Origin: Gremmenia infestans
Taxonomy: Eukaryota > Ascomycota > Leotiomycetes > Helotiales > Hamatocanthoscyphaceae
Assembly: GCA_032629725.1 (NCBI GenBank)
Contig: JAFEVB010000012.1
Coordinates: 620,001-684,000 of the forward strand
Direction of reading: 5' to 3'
Length of the DNA: 64,000 nt
Under the pieces are notes generated by a model. It searched no databases and was not told the origin of the DNA. It saw nothing but the letters and a program-made list of their open reading frames with translations. Each line of letters opens with the position of its first letter. Position 1 is the first letter of the stretch. Shown in pieces: positions 45,215 through 55,943 of the stretch. The position numbers and the translations under genes were made by a program.

Positions 45215-45755
45215 GATGTGGCGTTGTTGTTTCTTTTGGTACGTATATATAAAAGAGAATTTAGAGTTGAATGATGTGTTATTGTATTTCTAGGATATTG
45301 GGGCAGGGTTGCGAAATGCGGACCACGGGGAAAATATATAGCAGTGGCGCATTGTTCACTTGACAATAACATTCACGGCCTCTTTGTATTCACGACCTTC
45401 TTTGATACACAAAAGAACCTATGAATAAATCCAACATATGCTTTGTTGAAATTCCTCGAGAATAACAATGCTTTGCTGCATCTTTGATCCAGGCGCTGCA
45501 TTAACAAGCGCAAGAACATTCCTCTCAGTCTCTTGCACAGGATCACAACAGTGAATAACCCTTTATACCTTCTTTATCAGAAACACCAGAACTACACATC
45601 AAAGCTGCTCCATGATACTTAAGCAGCACTCGCCGCCGCAATAACCTTGCACAAATCTCAAAGAATTTCCCTGAAACCATCAAGAACCAAAAGAAGGTGC
45701 CGGCACCACAAACACTTTGTATATCTCTAATACTCTACCGAGAGAAGGAATCATC
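45215..45755. other. Divergent spacer
   Basis: This is 541 bp between the starts of the low-complexity protein (minus) and the cysteine-rich protein (plus). It should hold both promoters. No clear TATA box is seen. Confidence 0.45.
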
Positions 45756-45986
45756 ATGCCACACTCGCTCGCAGCCTGGTATGAGATCTGCAATCACCAT
45801 GTAGTGCATGTCTTCACACTCTGCCCAACGCATCGCGGTACCGGCGCGTCTTGCAACTCGTCCTGCTTTGAGGAATTGAGACCGGGTCTCTGCCCGCAAT
45901 GCTGCGTCACCCCCAAGCAGTTCAAGAACTGGCATGGGGAGATTGATAAGTTGACAGACAAAACCAAAAACTTGACTTTGGGATAG
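45756..45986 (+). CDS. Small cysteine-rich protein, probably metal-binding
   Basis: This is a 76-aa ORF starting at the first ATG in frame (MPHSLAAWYEICNHHVVH). It holds seven cysteines and several histidines in the order C-HH-H, CPTH, C-xxx-C, CPQCC. The spacing looks like a zinc-binding knuckle rather than a secreted effector. There is no signal peptide. The sequence FEELRPGLCPQCC resembles small uncharacterised proteins of filamentous fungi. The frame ends 112 bases before the convergent thioredoxin gene stop. The gene model is a single exon, and an upstream untranslated exon cannot be excluded. Confidence 0.6.
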   Translation: MPHSLAAWYEICNHHVVHVFTLCPTHRGTGASCNSSCFEELRPGLCPQCCVTPKQFKNWHGEIDKLTDKTKNLTLG

Positions 45987-46098
45987 AATTAAATGAGATT
46001 TGCGTTCTGTTTTGTGTTTTGAAATATTCTTTGTTCCCTTCAAACCCCTATGTGAAAGCTGTCTGTAGCGCGTCCGATCCTTACGCCCCACTTTTGCA

Positions 46099-46639
46099 TC
46101 AAAGATGTTGTTGCTCTTGCTTTGATTTTGGGCCGACAAAAGCATCCAACTTCTTCTGATTATACACATCCTCTTCCACCAATCTCTCCCATTTCTATGT
46201 GTGCGTTAGCATACGTCTACGCCTTGCCTCCGTGACTTTACACTTACATTTCCCGTGACCTTGATAATCGTAGGTAAATTAGTCACTGAGAATGGTGCTT
46301 TCTTCCATGGATTCTCTGCCTTTCGCCATCTGTGACTCTGAGTCAGTTCGATAAACCCTTTCGAGTGAACAATCACTCCGCTCTTCTCTCCCAAGTGATT
46401 GTCCCTGTGCACAGAAAGTTGACTCACTCATCCTGTTGTCCGGCATAAATCACCTTCACGACCTCTGCTCTGTCCGCAAACTTCGCATCGACCAACGGCT
46501 CAGCCTCCCTACAGTCGCCGCACCAGGACCTTCCGTTGACATGCGAGGCGTAGACGACCAAGAACGAAGGCTGGGAGCTCGATGATTCAAGGGACTGGGC
46601 AATAGCGGACGGGGACTCGGTTGAGACTTGAAGTGGCAT
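46099..46639 (-). CDS. Thioredoxin-like protein, TXNDC17 family
   Basis: Exons are 46639-46428, 46329-46248 and 46194-46099, giving 129 aa, typical for the family. The redox motif is WCGDC (Cys40, Cys43) within NGRSWCGDCREAEPLV, followed by VVKVIYAGQQDEWRKAENPWK and the cis-proline region VTNLPTIIK. The exon 3 part reads KWERLVEEDVYNQKKLDAFV. TXNDC17 (TRP14) proteins are cytosolic disulfide reductases that, with thioredoxin reductase, act on selected substrates rather than as general thioredoxins. The usual motif is WCPDC; here Gly replaces Pro. The first intron acceptor was chosen at the second of two AGs because it restores DEWRKAENPW. Confidence 0.88.
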
Positions 46640-47757
46640 ATTTATTGTTGTAAAAGTGTTGTGGTCGTGGTTGTGGTCGTGTTTTTCAAAGCGTGTTCAA
46701 AAATAACTTGGGAGGCTTTGAAGGAAATCGTGGCGCGCAAGCACGCAAGAGAAGATGACGAAAAGGAATGACCTACTCGTAAATGAACTTATATTGGGCA
46801 TTTGACATATCGCTAGGCTTAGATACTCGTATTTCATGAACATTTATGAACGATTATTAAGTGACTTATCTGTCAGATCTGGTCATTCTTTCAGTGTTTT
46901 GAATATATTGATTGCTTCTGATCCGGAGATCTAGCCAGCCAGCCCAGCACCAACGCACGATCCGATGCACGGTTCAGTCCCTCCACTCAATTGTCGCTTA
47001 GTCAGCGCTGCTTGGTTTTAAGCCCAGACCTGGTGGACTACACTACGACTAGCTCCGTAACTCGCCACGCCACAACCCATGCCCCCCTTCCCCTCTTGGA
47101 ATCGACGCTTGCACATGGGTATCTGCACTTCCGGATGTCACTGTCGTTAGGTACTTTGCTACGGATTGATGTCAAGTAACGATTTATTGTTTTATATCCT
47201 CCATACTGGTCCAGAGACACTGGCGATCTCTTGCTGTTGCGAAGTTTCGTCATCGTCGTCGTCTCAAAATACGGTGGAGGTTGAAAAAGAGCTTTCAGCC
47301 TCTCGGAGAATTTGCCCCTCCAAGCTTTCAATTTTGGTCAAAAACGCGTGTGAACAATGGTCAATGGTCATCGATTCCCATCGAATTCCTCCTCTGCCGC
47401 TCCTATTCGATGCATTCTCCCCCCAAATTCCCTGTTTTCCGCGTATAGGCGTGCGCTATATTCGGTCTAGGTTGTGGTCCAAAGCTAAAAGGGTTCGGGA
47501 CGTCCAGATGTTTAAGTCTATAAGCCACATCGACGCGCGACATGACAATAGCGGACGATCGCAAGCCCAGCTACCTCAACGTCAACGTTCCCCAAGGCAA
47601 ACACGAGACAAAGAAACAACCTCGTCATAGAGACCATCTTAGAGTTCTACGCTTGTGCAATACATATTATCTTTCGGTAAGCCCAGATTTTATTAACCTT
47701 CAGTTTGTCCTTCTATCTTCAACTTCGGCTTTTACACAATAAAGCCCTTTTTCCATC
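46640..47757. other. Spacer between thioredoxin and aquaporin genes
   Basis: This is 1118 bp between divergent genes. A frame at 47542-47630 (MTIADDRKPSYLNVNVPQG) followed by a GTAAGC donor could be a 5' exon of the aquaporin transcript, but I found no good in-phase join. Otherwise nothing is seen. Confidence 0.45.
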
Positions 47758-48838
47758 ATGAACATTTCACTCCCCGGCGAACACAGGCCAGGAAAGCGTC
47801 ATCTTAATATTGCTGAACACGGTGCTCCTTCTCCTCGAACATGGGCCAATAACTTATTAGCCAAAGCACCCACTACTTTTCGAGGTCACATTGTTGCTGC
47901 CATTGGTGAATTTGCCGGCACAATTTTCTTCCTCTTCTTCGCATTTTCGGGGACGCAGGTTGCAAACATCTCTTCGAATACAAACACTGGTTCCGACATC
48001 ACGACGACTGTGGCCCAGAAAAACCCCGCTCAATTGTTGTACATCAGTTTGAGTTTTGGTTTCTCACTGGCAGTAAACGCATGGGTCTTCTTCAGAATCA
48101 GTGGCGGTCTATTCAACCCAGCCGTGAGCCTTCAATATCCCTTCCAAGACTTATTCTTACACTCTACAGGTCACTTTCGGGATGTGGCTCATCGGATCTA
48201 TTACGTTTGCTCGAGCAATTCTTCTGGGGGTTGTCCAGTGTCTCGGAGCCATCGTTGCGGCGGCTCTAGTCGAGGCTCTGTTCTCCGGTGGTCTGAATGT
48301 TAGCACGACACTCAGTGCTACGACTTCACTGGCACAGGGTTTCTTTATTGAGCTGATCCTCACTGCCCAACTGGTGTTTGCAATCTTCATGCTTGCCGCC
48401 GAGAAGCACGCAGGAACTTTTATTGCTCCTGTCGGTATTGGACTGGCCTTGTTCATCGCTGAGCTCACCGGCAAGTTACCTCTCGAACTCTATAGCCTCG
48501 AAGACGGAATGTTAACAGAAATAGGCGTCTTTTGGACCGGTGGCTCACTCAATCCAGCACGTTCTCTAGGACCATCGGTCGTTGTGAAAAGCTTTCCTAA
48601 GTATCACTGGATATACTGGGTTGGTCCGTTCGCTGGCGCTCTACTGGCAGCAGCGTTGTACAAGTTGGTTAAGAGTCTGGAATACGAAAATGCCACCCCA
48701 GATCCCGAGGCCGATACGCTCAGACATGCAGTTCGACCCAACGAATCAAGCTCCGAGCCCCCAAGAAGCGGCCCAACTCCCAATGGCAGCGACCGGTCTC
48801 ATGATACGTGCGTGGGCACGGAACCGAAGGCCGATTGA
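47758..48838 (+). CDS. Aquaporin (MIP family)
   Basis: Exons are 47758-48123 and 48170-48838. Exon 2 probably contains a further GC-AG intron, 48471-48524. With that removed the protein is 326 aa, otherwise 344. Six membrane segments and both pore motifs are present: GGLFNPAV-TFG, split by the first intron, and GGSLNPARSLGP. The shortened form reads AELTGVFWTGGSLNPAR, the normal family spacing. The retained form adds 18 residues (LYSLEDGML in the middle) in front of the second half-helix, which would be unusual. The N-terminus (about 45 residues) and C-terminus (about 65 residues, rich in S, P and E) are cytosolic and may be regulatory. The NPA motifs suggest a water channel; glycerol transport would normally show NPA-D variants not seen here. 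Confidence 0.92.
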
Positions 48839-49951
48839 CATGCGAACATGTATGCCGAGACTGGAGCCGAGATTGGAGACGAGCATTCGGTAAGTAATGC
48901 AATGCCAGGAGAAATTAGCGATAATCTACAACCACGTGCATCACGAATACACGACGAGAAGTTCATCGATATTGTGTTCCACGCGTAGGGCCAGGGTAGT
49001 TGGCGCTTCCACTCGGGTTGCACCGTACTCCTGTTACCCGGCACAGATGACACCAACACCCACCCATGTCGTTATCCCCTGTGCCTAACGGCACATGTGG
49101 ATTGTATTGTACCTCAATGATGGTAATATACGTACCAATCATCACGCACACAGCGCGGAGTTCAAGGCTCTTCTTCTTCGAGCGCCATAGTTTGCCTGGA
49201 ATCCATCAGGGAGATGCGATAAGCCGGGTAAAAGTTACAAAAACAACTTCATAGAAATAATTGAAGTCATGTGTGCTCAGTCTCATTTTTCTTGATTTCA
49301 GGCCAAGTTATTTGTGAAGACATAGATATTGTTCACGGACATTGTTTCTTGTGTAAAAAACGAGATTGATGAGCTAGTCGTTATAAACCTCTCTTAATAC
49401 TATACTCTCGTTTGCTTACCCCACACAATGGGACAGCCCTTAACCCGGTCCCCGACCCCGTCTCCCAAGATAACTCTTTTGTATTCCCCACTCCTCCACT
49501 CATCATGGGGTTCTCAAACTTGGTAATATTATTAGTTTGTATACACGCACTACCAGCATTGAGATTCGGACGTGTTCCCAAAACCTTTTTATTCTTAGGG
49601 GGTAGACATGCAGTGACGTAGAGTTGCTTCTGCTTCCCCGGCCATATCTTCTCAAGGTACAAAGTCCAAGGCCGAAGATACCTAGCTGCTGATAGGAACC
49701 ACGCCGATCGAACGCCTTTACTGTCCAAGTAAAGGAAGAAAAAATGCTCGGCGTAGGCATGCCCATTTCTCGTTGTCTCATCAATTTAAGAAACACCACA
49801 GACAAAAGAAACCGCAAAATATGCCCATCGCTTTATCCAACCCAAAGAAACTCATCCAATCATCGTCGACCCTTTTGCAAATATAACAAAATGAAAAATG
49901 ATCTACATTCCCCAGCGTCTTCGATTCACGTTAAGGATCAGTAACATTTTT
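48839..49951. other. Spacer without genes
   Basis: This is 1113 bp between convergent 3' ends of the aquaporin and the next minus-strand gene. Only short frames are present, and no structure is seen. Confidence 0.5.
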
Positions 49952-51652
49952 CTAAATGCCGAACTCGAGATACATCGTCTGACCATAATAATTGCGCTTC
50001 CCAGCCTCATCAAGGCGGGGTCTGATTTTGCCATCAAAGTTCTCTTCCGTGACATCTTCCCTCTTCCACCTGCCATCCCTACCAAGCATCCTGAGGCGCA
50101 GAACACGGATCTCGGTCTCTGACTTGAGATTATGCCCAAATCCGAATTCCTCCATAATGGCATTTTGCACGTCGACCATGGAGTATGGACTGCTGGAGAC
50201 TGTGATGGTTTTTGTGGGGGAATGTGCGATCGCTTCGGATGCAGCTGTGCCGTCGGCGAGCGTTCGGATGCTCCATCGGACTGGGAACTTTTCGAGGGCA
50301 TTGGTCGATGGGAGAGGGCTTGTCTGAGCGCTGGCCTTGGGGAGGTCTCTGGGGAAGTGGCGTCTGATGGCGGCACCGGGATACAGGTGGCGTTTGCTGA
50401 TAACTTGGCTATCGTCAGACTCGAAATCGTCTTCGTCTTCGTCCTCTGGGTCATATTTGATGTCCTCTGATCCGTATTTCATGTCTAGCATAGTTGCATC
50501 CCATTGATTGTTCAACCTATGTGTACTCTTAGTGTCGATGGGTGAGGGAGATGCTTCGTCGGCGGTATTAGGTGTGTAGCGCTCGCTTGATACTTCGCTG
50601 TCGGGGGTCTCATCTTTGTTTTCGTCTGATTGATATTCGATGCCGAGCACTTTGGTTTCCCACTTCTTGTTCATCTTGGAATTCTTCGGAGATTCGCTGG
50701 GGGCGGCTTCGGGTGAAGACATCGTGTTGATAGAGGGGTTCTCTGATGAACGTAAAGATGATCTTGTAGTAAAAGATAAAGACGAAGTAGATTGCTGCTG
50801 GAACATCTCTGGAGTTGCGTCAATAGAGGACCAAGTGGAAGTGGGAGAAACCAAAGGCTGCTCGAATGAAGGTGCGATGGGCGAGGAGGCTGGATGTGAA
50901 TGTGAAGATGCTATAGTAGACCAGGACTTTCCATTCCGGAGATTTCGCTTCCGACCCGTGACAGTTGATTTATGAATGTTGGGTCTTGACATTTTCCTAC
51001 AGATGACTTTCCTGGCGACTTTGATGCTCTTGGTCTTCTTGGCTTCCTTGTTCACCACCGACGACGACATAGGAACAGCAGTCAATTTTCTCCTACTCCA
51101 TCCCATTTCCTTCGCAATCCAGGCCGGTGGTGTCTCCTCATCACTTACACCCCCCGTGATACTTCGCCGCGCGTATTGCCCATCACCATACCAAGTACCT
51201 TCCAGAATCGCCCTGTCTTCTAAACACCGTTGTCTCCAACCTGCATCCGATATATCTCTCCTATCGTGCTGCATACGCGGAATAACATCTCGAGGGACTC
51301 CCGCCTCTTTGAGGATAGCGTCGTCCAGAAACACAAAGCGCTCATTACCAGGCCGAAACATACCGCGAGGACAGTATATTGTGCTAGCGTAGTATTGGCG
51401 TTGAAGCCGATCGATTCTGAGAAGTGAGAGAACCTCAACGGGAGTGAGATCTTTACCGGTGATTTCGCCCTTTTCGCCTTTGGGAAGACTTAGGGCTTTC
51501 TGAAGCAAGTCAGGGTCTTCTAAGTTGCAGCATCTTGTTCGATATGCAATATGTGGAGCATAAGGATGATGATTTATGTCTATCGGAAGATCAGTGGAAG
51601 AAGTGGTAGAAGATTTACTCGGTGAAGCAGCGGAAGACCGCGTTGTAGGCAT
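49952..51652 (-). CDS. Orphan 566-aa protein with two ordered ends
   Basis: This is a single-exon ORF, not recognised. Residues 20 to about 190 look ordered: HIAYRTRCCNLEDPDLLQKA, then TPVEVLSLLRIDRLQRQYYA, STIYCPRGMFRPG and PPAWIAKEMGWSRRKLTAVP. A basic and Ser-rich middle (RKVICRKMSRPN, RKRNLRNGK) leads into a disordered acidic stretch (DPEDEDEDDFESDDS). The last 100 residues again look ordered (MVDVQNAIMEEFGFG, RVLRLRMLGRDGRW, YYGQTMYLEFGI). There is no membrane segment or signal peptide. Repeated TxDMKYGSED-like phrases occur in the disordered part (KVLGIEYQSDENKDETPD and TMLDMKYGSEDIKYDPED), hinting at an internal duplication. Function is unknown. Basic clusters suggest a nuclear or nucleic-acid role only weakly. 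Confidence 0.7.
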   Translation of the reverse strand: MPTTRSSAASPSKSSTTSSTDLPIDINHHPYAPHIAYRTRCCNLEDPDLLQKALSLPKGEKGEITGKDLTPVEVLSLLRIDRLQRQYYASTIYCPRGMFRPGNERFVFLDDAILKEAGVPRDVIPRMQHDRRDISDAGWRQRCLEDRAILEGTWYGDGQYARRSITGGVSDEETPPAWIAKEMGWSRRKLTAVPMSSSVVNKEAKKTKSIKVARKVICRKMSRPNIHKSTVTGRKRNLRNGKSWSTIASSHSHPASSPIAPSFEQPLVSPTSTWSSIDATPEMFQQQSTSSLSFTTRSSLRSSENPSINTMSSPEAAPSESPKNSKMNKKWETKVLGIEYQSDENKDETPDSEVSSERYTPNTADEASPSPIDTKSTHRLNNQWDATMLDMKYGSEDIKYDPEDEDEDDFESDDSQVISKRHLYPGAAIRRHFPRDLPKASAQTSPLPSTNALEKFPVRWSIRTLADGTAASEAIAHSPTKTITVSSSPYSMVDVQNAIMEEFGFGHNLKSETEIRVLRLRMLGRDGRWKREDVTEENFDGKIRPRLDEAGKRNYYGQTMYLEFGI

Positions 51653-53313
51653 GTTGGATGTCGCGTATTCTTGCTTTGCTCAGTATTGTTTTTTCGGAGC
51701 TGTATGAAATATCGAAATCTTGTTATGTGATAGATATTCCTGATTCTGCGCCGTCGTTTATTTTTGGTAAAGTACTAGATAGAGCGGTCTTTTATAGACG
51801 TAAAGAATGAAGCAGGCCTAAGACACAACCTAGAGCTTGTTACTGGATTGGGTTTAGGGTCAATTTTACTCACGGCGGAAGGATGTCGACCGGCCGAGAC
51901 TACCCAATTCACAGACGGTGTGCTTGTATTAGGTGAATAGTATCTAGTCATATGCCATTAGTCAGCTTCAGTTTATTGTGTTTGACAGGTAAATTGTGAA
52001 CCTCCACGACAGTAATCATGGAGAATAGGGGAATAGGGGGCATTAAACGAGGAGTAGGGCGACATGGCCTAATACGAAGTCAACGTGACAGAATTCTAAT
52101 AGATGAGACAACCTAATGTTCCAGTTGAACAAGACTTCAAGATTAAGTCCCTAATATATAAAAAACTTGAAGCCATATTCACTGTACGCTTGTTAAACCC
52201 TTGCGACGTGCAATAAAACTTATATCATATCATAATATCAAGCACTAAGTGGATATGTAAAAGTAATAAACGCGCTGGATTGAATACGTCGTCGTATTTT
52301 CAAAAGTGCGATTTGCAATAAAAACAGCTGCAATTGCGGAATCAGGACAAATGGGCCAACCGATGTTCATTGTGAATGGGTGGAAGTATTTCTTAAAATA
52401 CGACATGCAACAAAATCCTAATTTCCTAAACAAGACTGATCATAAGCACAAAGTGAATGCGTGTACGTGTCATCGAAAATGCGATATGCAACAAAGTTCC
52501 GATTTTGTGAATAATATTAGCCAAAGTGAATGCGTGGAAGTTGTTTCGAAAATACGAATTGCAACAAAACGGGAGAAAAAATGTCAAATAGGATAAGGTT
52601 AATAAAAACCAAGTCTAACTTATAATTCTTCATAATATGATATGGAATTCCATAAGACTTCCATTCTTCTTGCCTAAATCAAGCTGTAGCTTTAAGTAAA
52701 AGCAGCCAAGCGATAAGATGGAGATCTTTGAGATAGTAAGCTTTATATGGCTTTATAGTAGAGACAAGGGGCATCTTTGTTTGACAGACCTTTCATAATC
52801 AATTACGTCTAGCGTAAGAAAAAGGATCGCTGTCCTTAAGCTTCCTTTGTCTCTACTACGTTAGAAATGAAAATCACGGATAGCTTATTAGCAACTATTC
52901 GGCGCTTTGGAATAATCTCGTAAATCAGCAAAAGAGATTTCTGGATAGATTTTATAACTCATATGGATGCAGAATATCAGTTATAAGGCACAGCGCTGCT
53001 GGTGCCATGTTGTAGAGAGACTTTTCTTGTATAAGATCCTGGTTCTTTGAACCCCCTACTTCTTGAAGCTGCGAGTTAATAGTATCACGCATTATTATTC
53101 TACAGATCATTTATCTAGCTGCAGAAACAAAATCAAGTTCCATCATTAAAGCCATTATACATTTCAGTTCCGAATCATATTGCCGACAAGAAAACCCAGC
53201 CCGTTTTCGATCCCTTCTATCTTGCGAACCAAACCCCTCTCTGTCCCAATGCCACAGCAAGAACAAAGACATCCCCGTCCCATCACATCAATCAGCCATA
53301 CTTGATCCCCCAC
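51653..53313. other. AT-rich spacer with degenerate repeat
   Basis: This is 1.66 kb without a credible gene. It contains the five-copy core repeat listed separately (52203-52583). The rest is AT-rich. Confidence 0.5.
52203..52583. repeat. Five diverged copies of a short core, shrinking spacing
   Basis: A core of about 16 bases, consensus gcga-two bases-tgcaacaaaa, begins at 52203, 52308, 52400, 52481 and 52554. Spacings are 105, 92, 81 and 73 bases. The last three copies also share a preceding gtgaatgcgtggaagt-like segment about 28 bases upstream, so the repeat unit is longer than the core. No coding frame spans all units. It may be an old minisatellite, the remains of a subterminal transposon array, or clustered protein-binding sites. 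Confidence 0.65.
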
Positions 53314-54384
53314 CTACGCCCCAATCACATGCCTAACCCCCAACACAACCCCCCACCCAGCCAACCCAATCCCAAGCCAAACGCCCACGCCATAAATCAC
53401 AAAACTCCTAATCAGCACATTCGCCGCCTGACTATCATTCTTATGCGGGTACTCCCCCTCCGGTACCTCCTTCCCCAAAAACCCACACAACGGACCCCAT
53501 CCATCGCCCGCCGGGAACTCCAACAGTCTCTCTCTCGGCACAATCGCTCTAATATGTTCCTGATGCCGGCGGTAGAAATCCGTGGTGCGCACGCCGTGTC
53601 CGTATTTCGCATACGTCTGCTCGTCCCACAGGTTGTTCATGGCAAAGCCCCAGGAGAGAGGGGGGACGAAGTACGCGATATAGTAGATGGGCGGGTGTCC
53701 GAAGATGTTGCCCATGGAGGACATGACGGATTTGAGCCATATTTCGGGGGAGGCGCGGAGCCCTAGGATGATCTGGGGATGTTTAGCTTTTGCAGTTCGC
53801 ATCGCAGCACCTTGTATTTTCTATCATCTCGGTGCTCTCACTTAGCACTCCGTCAAATTAGATTCGACAAGTACCCCGTATACTTTTAGAATACCCTCCA
53901 ACACCCAAGCATTGCAAGCAGGGCCAGGAAGGGGGAAAGTTCAGTGATTAGATTCATACATAGCTTACCTTAGCATCAGGAAACATCTCCAACCAATCCT
54001 CGACGAAAAAACACGCCGGTCCATCCACAGCCGCCACATACCCCTTGACCAGATCCGCGAGGATCTTCTGGCGCACCGCCTTGTCCTCCGTGCGCATGGC
54101 TAGCAGCCATTTCGGCCCATGCGAGCGCGCGTTGGGCAGGAAATCCGATATCGTGTGGTAGGTAGGGTTGTAGCCTAGGATGTGCAGCGCGTTTTGCAGG
54201 GATACTGTCGAGGTGCGGGGGAGTCCTGCCTGTAGTTGCGTAAGTAGATGTAAGTTTTATTTATTTTATTGTATTGTGTTGTATTGGGTGGAGTGGAATG
54301 GGATGGAATAGCGGGGGAACTAGTACGTACACCGATGACTTGAAGTCCTCCTGACTGCACTGCTGTGGAATTTGAATTTGACAT
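53314..54384 (-). CDS. Sulfotransferase-like protein with C-terminal membrane anchor
   Basis: Exons are 54384-54331, 54229-53969 and 53772-53314, giving 257 aa. The PAPS-binding loop-like motif AGLPRTSTVSLQNAL lies at residues 19-33, followed by YNPTYHTISDF, then FVEDWLEMFPDAK-IILGLRASPEIWLKS, where the second and third exons meet. The end holds VLIRSFVIYGVGVWLGIGL, a likely membrane segment, and a short tail. This matches the fungal family often labelled P-loop or sulfotransferase-like (Sulfotransfer_4 type), of unproven activity. The expected GxPRTGTxSL is GLPRTSTVSL here, so one position differs (Ser for Gly). The third-exon acceptor is preceded by a gctaaac branch point. Intron 2 is rather long (196 bp). 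Confidence 0.82.
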
Positions 54385-55943
54385 TGTTTGATTGAGATGT
54401 GGAATTCCTCAGAGATTAATAATTAAGATAGAATAACGAGAAAAGAAAACGGTTGAAAGCCAGAGGAATAATAACAGTTATGTACTACAAGACAAGAAGC
54501 CACGGACATAACCGCGGACCCCCTTGCGGAGCCATCGCGGCCGAAACGATCCCGGCACATGCTGACCCGCGTCCATGGCTACTGGACGCCACACCACTTT
54601 CTCACTCGATGGAAGTTTATTTCTTTCAGCTTTGGAAGCTATTGGCGAATTATCAAAATAAGCTTATTATGTTGCCAAAAGCCAATAAGCTCTTTGGACC
54701 GGCGACCCCTTAGTTTTCCAATGGGCGTGAGTTGGATGCTCGCGGATGGGGATTTGCAGATTGAGTCTTATGTCAGACTGCTGCATACAGCGTGGAAGCA
54801 TATTGTATTTTTCAGCTTCAACTGCATGTTTTATTGATACTTCAAGGTCATGGAATGGACTAGCGCGAATAAGCTAGAAGATTACTCATACTTCTTTCAG
54901 ACTACTGTAGAGGGAACAACACACCCGCGAGCTCTAGGCTAGGGTCTGATTTTCAGTATCATCATAATAAAACCATATATGTAAATCCATAGTTTGTTCA
55001 AGTGAGAGTGTAGAAGATGTGCTTCAAAGATACACGTGACTCTCGTCCCCTCTGTAGCCCCACCACACTACTTGACTTCTTCACAGCAACTCTGATTTGA
55101 TATTCCCCACTTATACTCGATAAGATATTTTGGGTATACATGGGAGTAATTTGTAAACTAGTCGAAGATAAAGTGTCAATTCTCCCTCTCGTATTGAGAA
55201 ATTATGCACCCGGATAAGGACTCGAAGCAAATGAATTGGAAACAATGAAGGGTTTGTGAAAAGGAATAATACTCATTAAATCAGATGACGAACATGCCAT
55301 TGCAGGAACTAAGCTGACGTGATTACAATCAGCTGGAAGATCGCAATAGCAGAGATGATTGGAAGGAAATAGACACTGCAAGATGAAGCTGCTGAGCTGC
55401 CGCAGCGAAAGAAAAACAGAAATCAATTCTTTGGTCATGTAAAAATCACCAGAAGCAAGTTAAGTTAAGCCCAGTTAATTCGTTCTGCAATCTATGGTAT
55501 CTCCAACAAAACTAAAGAGCTTGAAGCTTTCGGACTATCCATATCCAGGACCCAATCTACCATCCATGGGTCAAAAACAAAACAAAGGAACCCTTAACGC
55601 CAGCGAGTGAGGGATGGAGCCAACCAGCACTTGGTTTGGTCCATGATCAAGTCCGTATCCATTCGGACTTGCTAGCTAGCTCTTTATCATTCTTCTAAAA
55701 GGGGTATTTTCGGGAGGCCGTAATTTGAATAATACGAATTGGAAGCAAAGGAAATATTGGTTGAGCGATGATGCTGTATTCGAGTTGGTAGCGTTGGGTG
55801 TCTATGTTGAGGGACATGTCGATGTGCGAGTCGCCGTCAAGGATCTCTATCACCTCTCCCAATGCCCATGATATCTCACAATATGGTGATATGACTGGAT
55901 AGGTTTCGGCCAGTGAGATCCTTCCGACAGTGAGAGAACATAT
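54385..55943. other. Spacer without genes
   Basis: This is 1.56 kb between the sulfotransferase-like gene start and the 3' end of the next minus-strand gene. Only short frames are seen, and no motif. Confidence 0.5.

Noticed and set aside
47542..47742. 66-codon frame as a first exon of the aquaporin
   Set aside because: A GTAAGC donor exists, but no join to the aquaporin keeps the frame convincingly; the ATG at 47758 gives a normal N-terminus.
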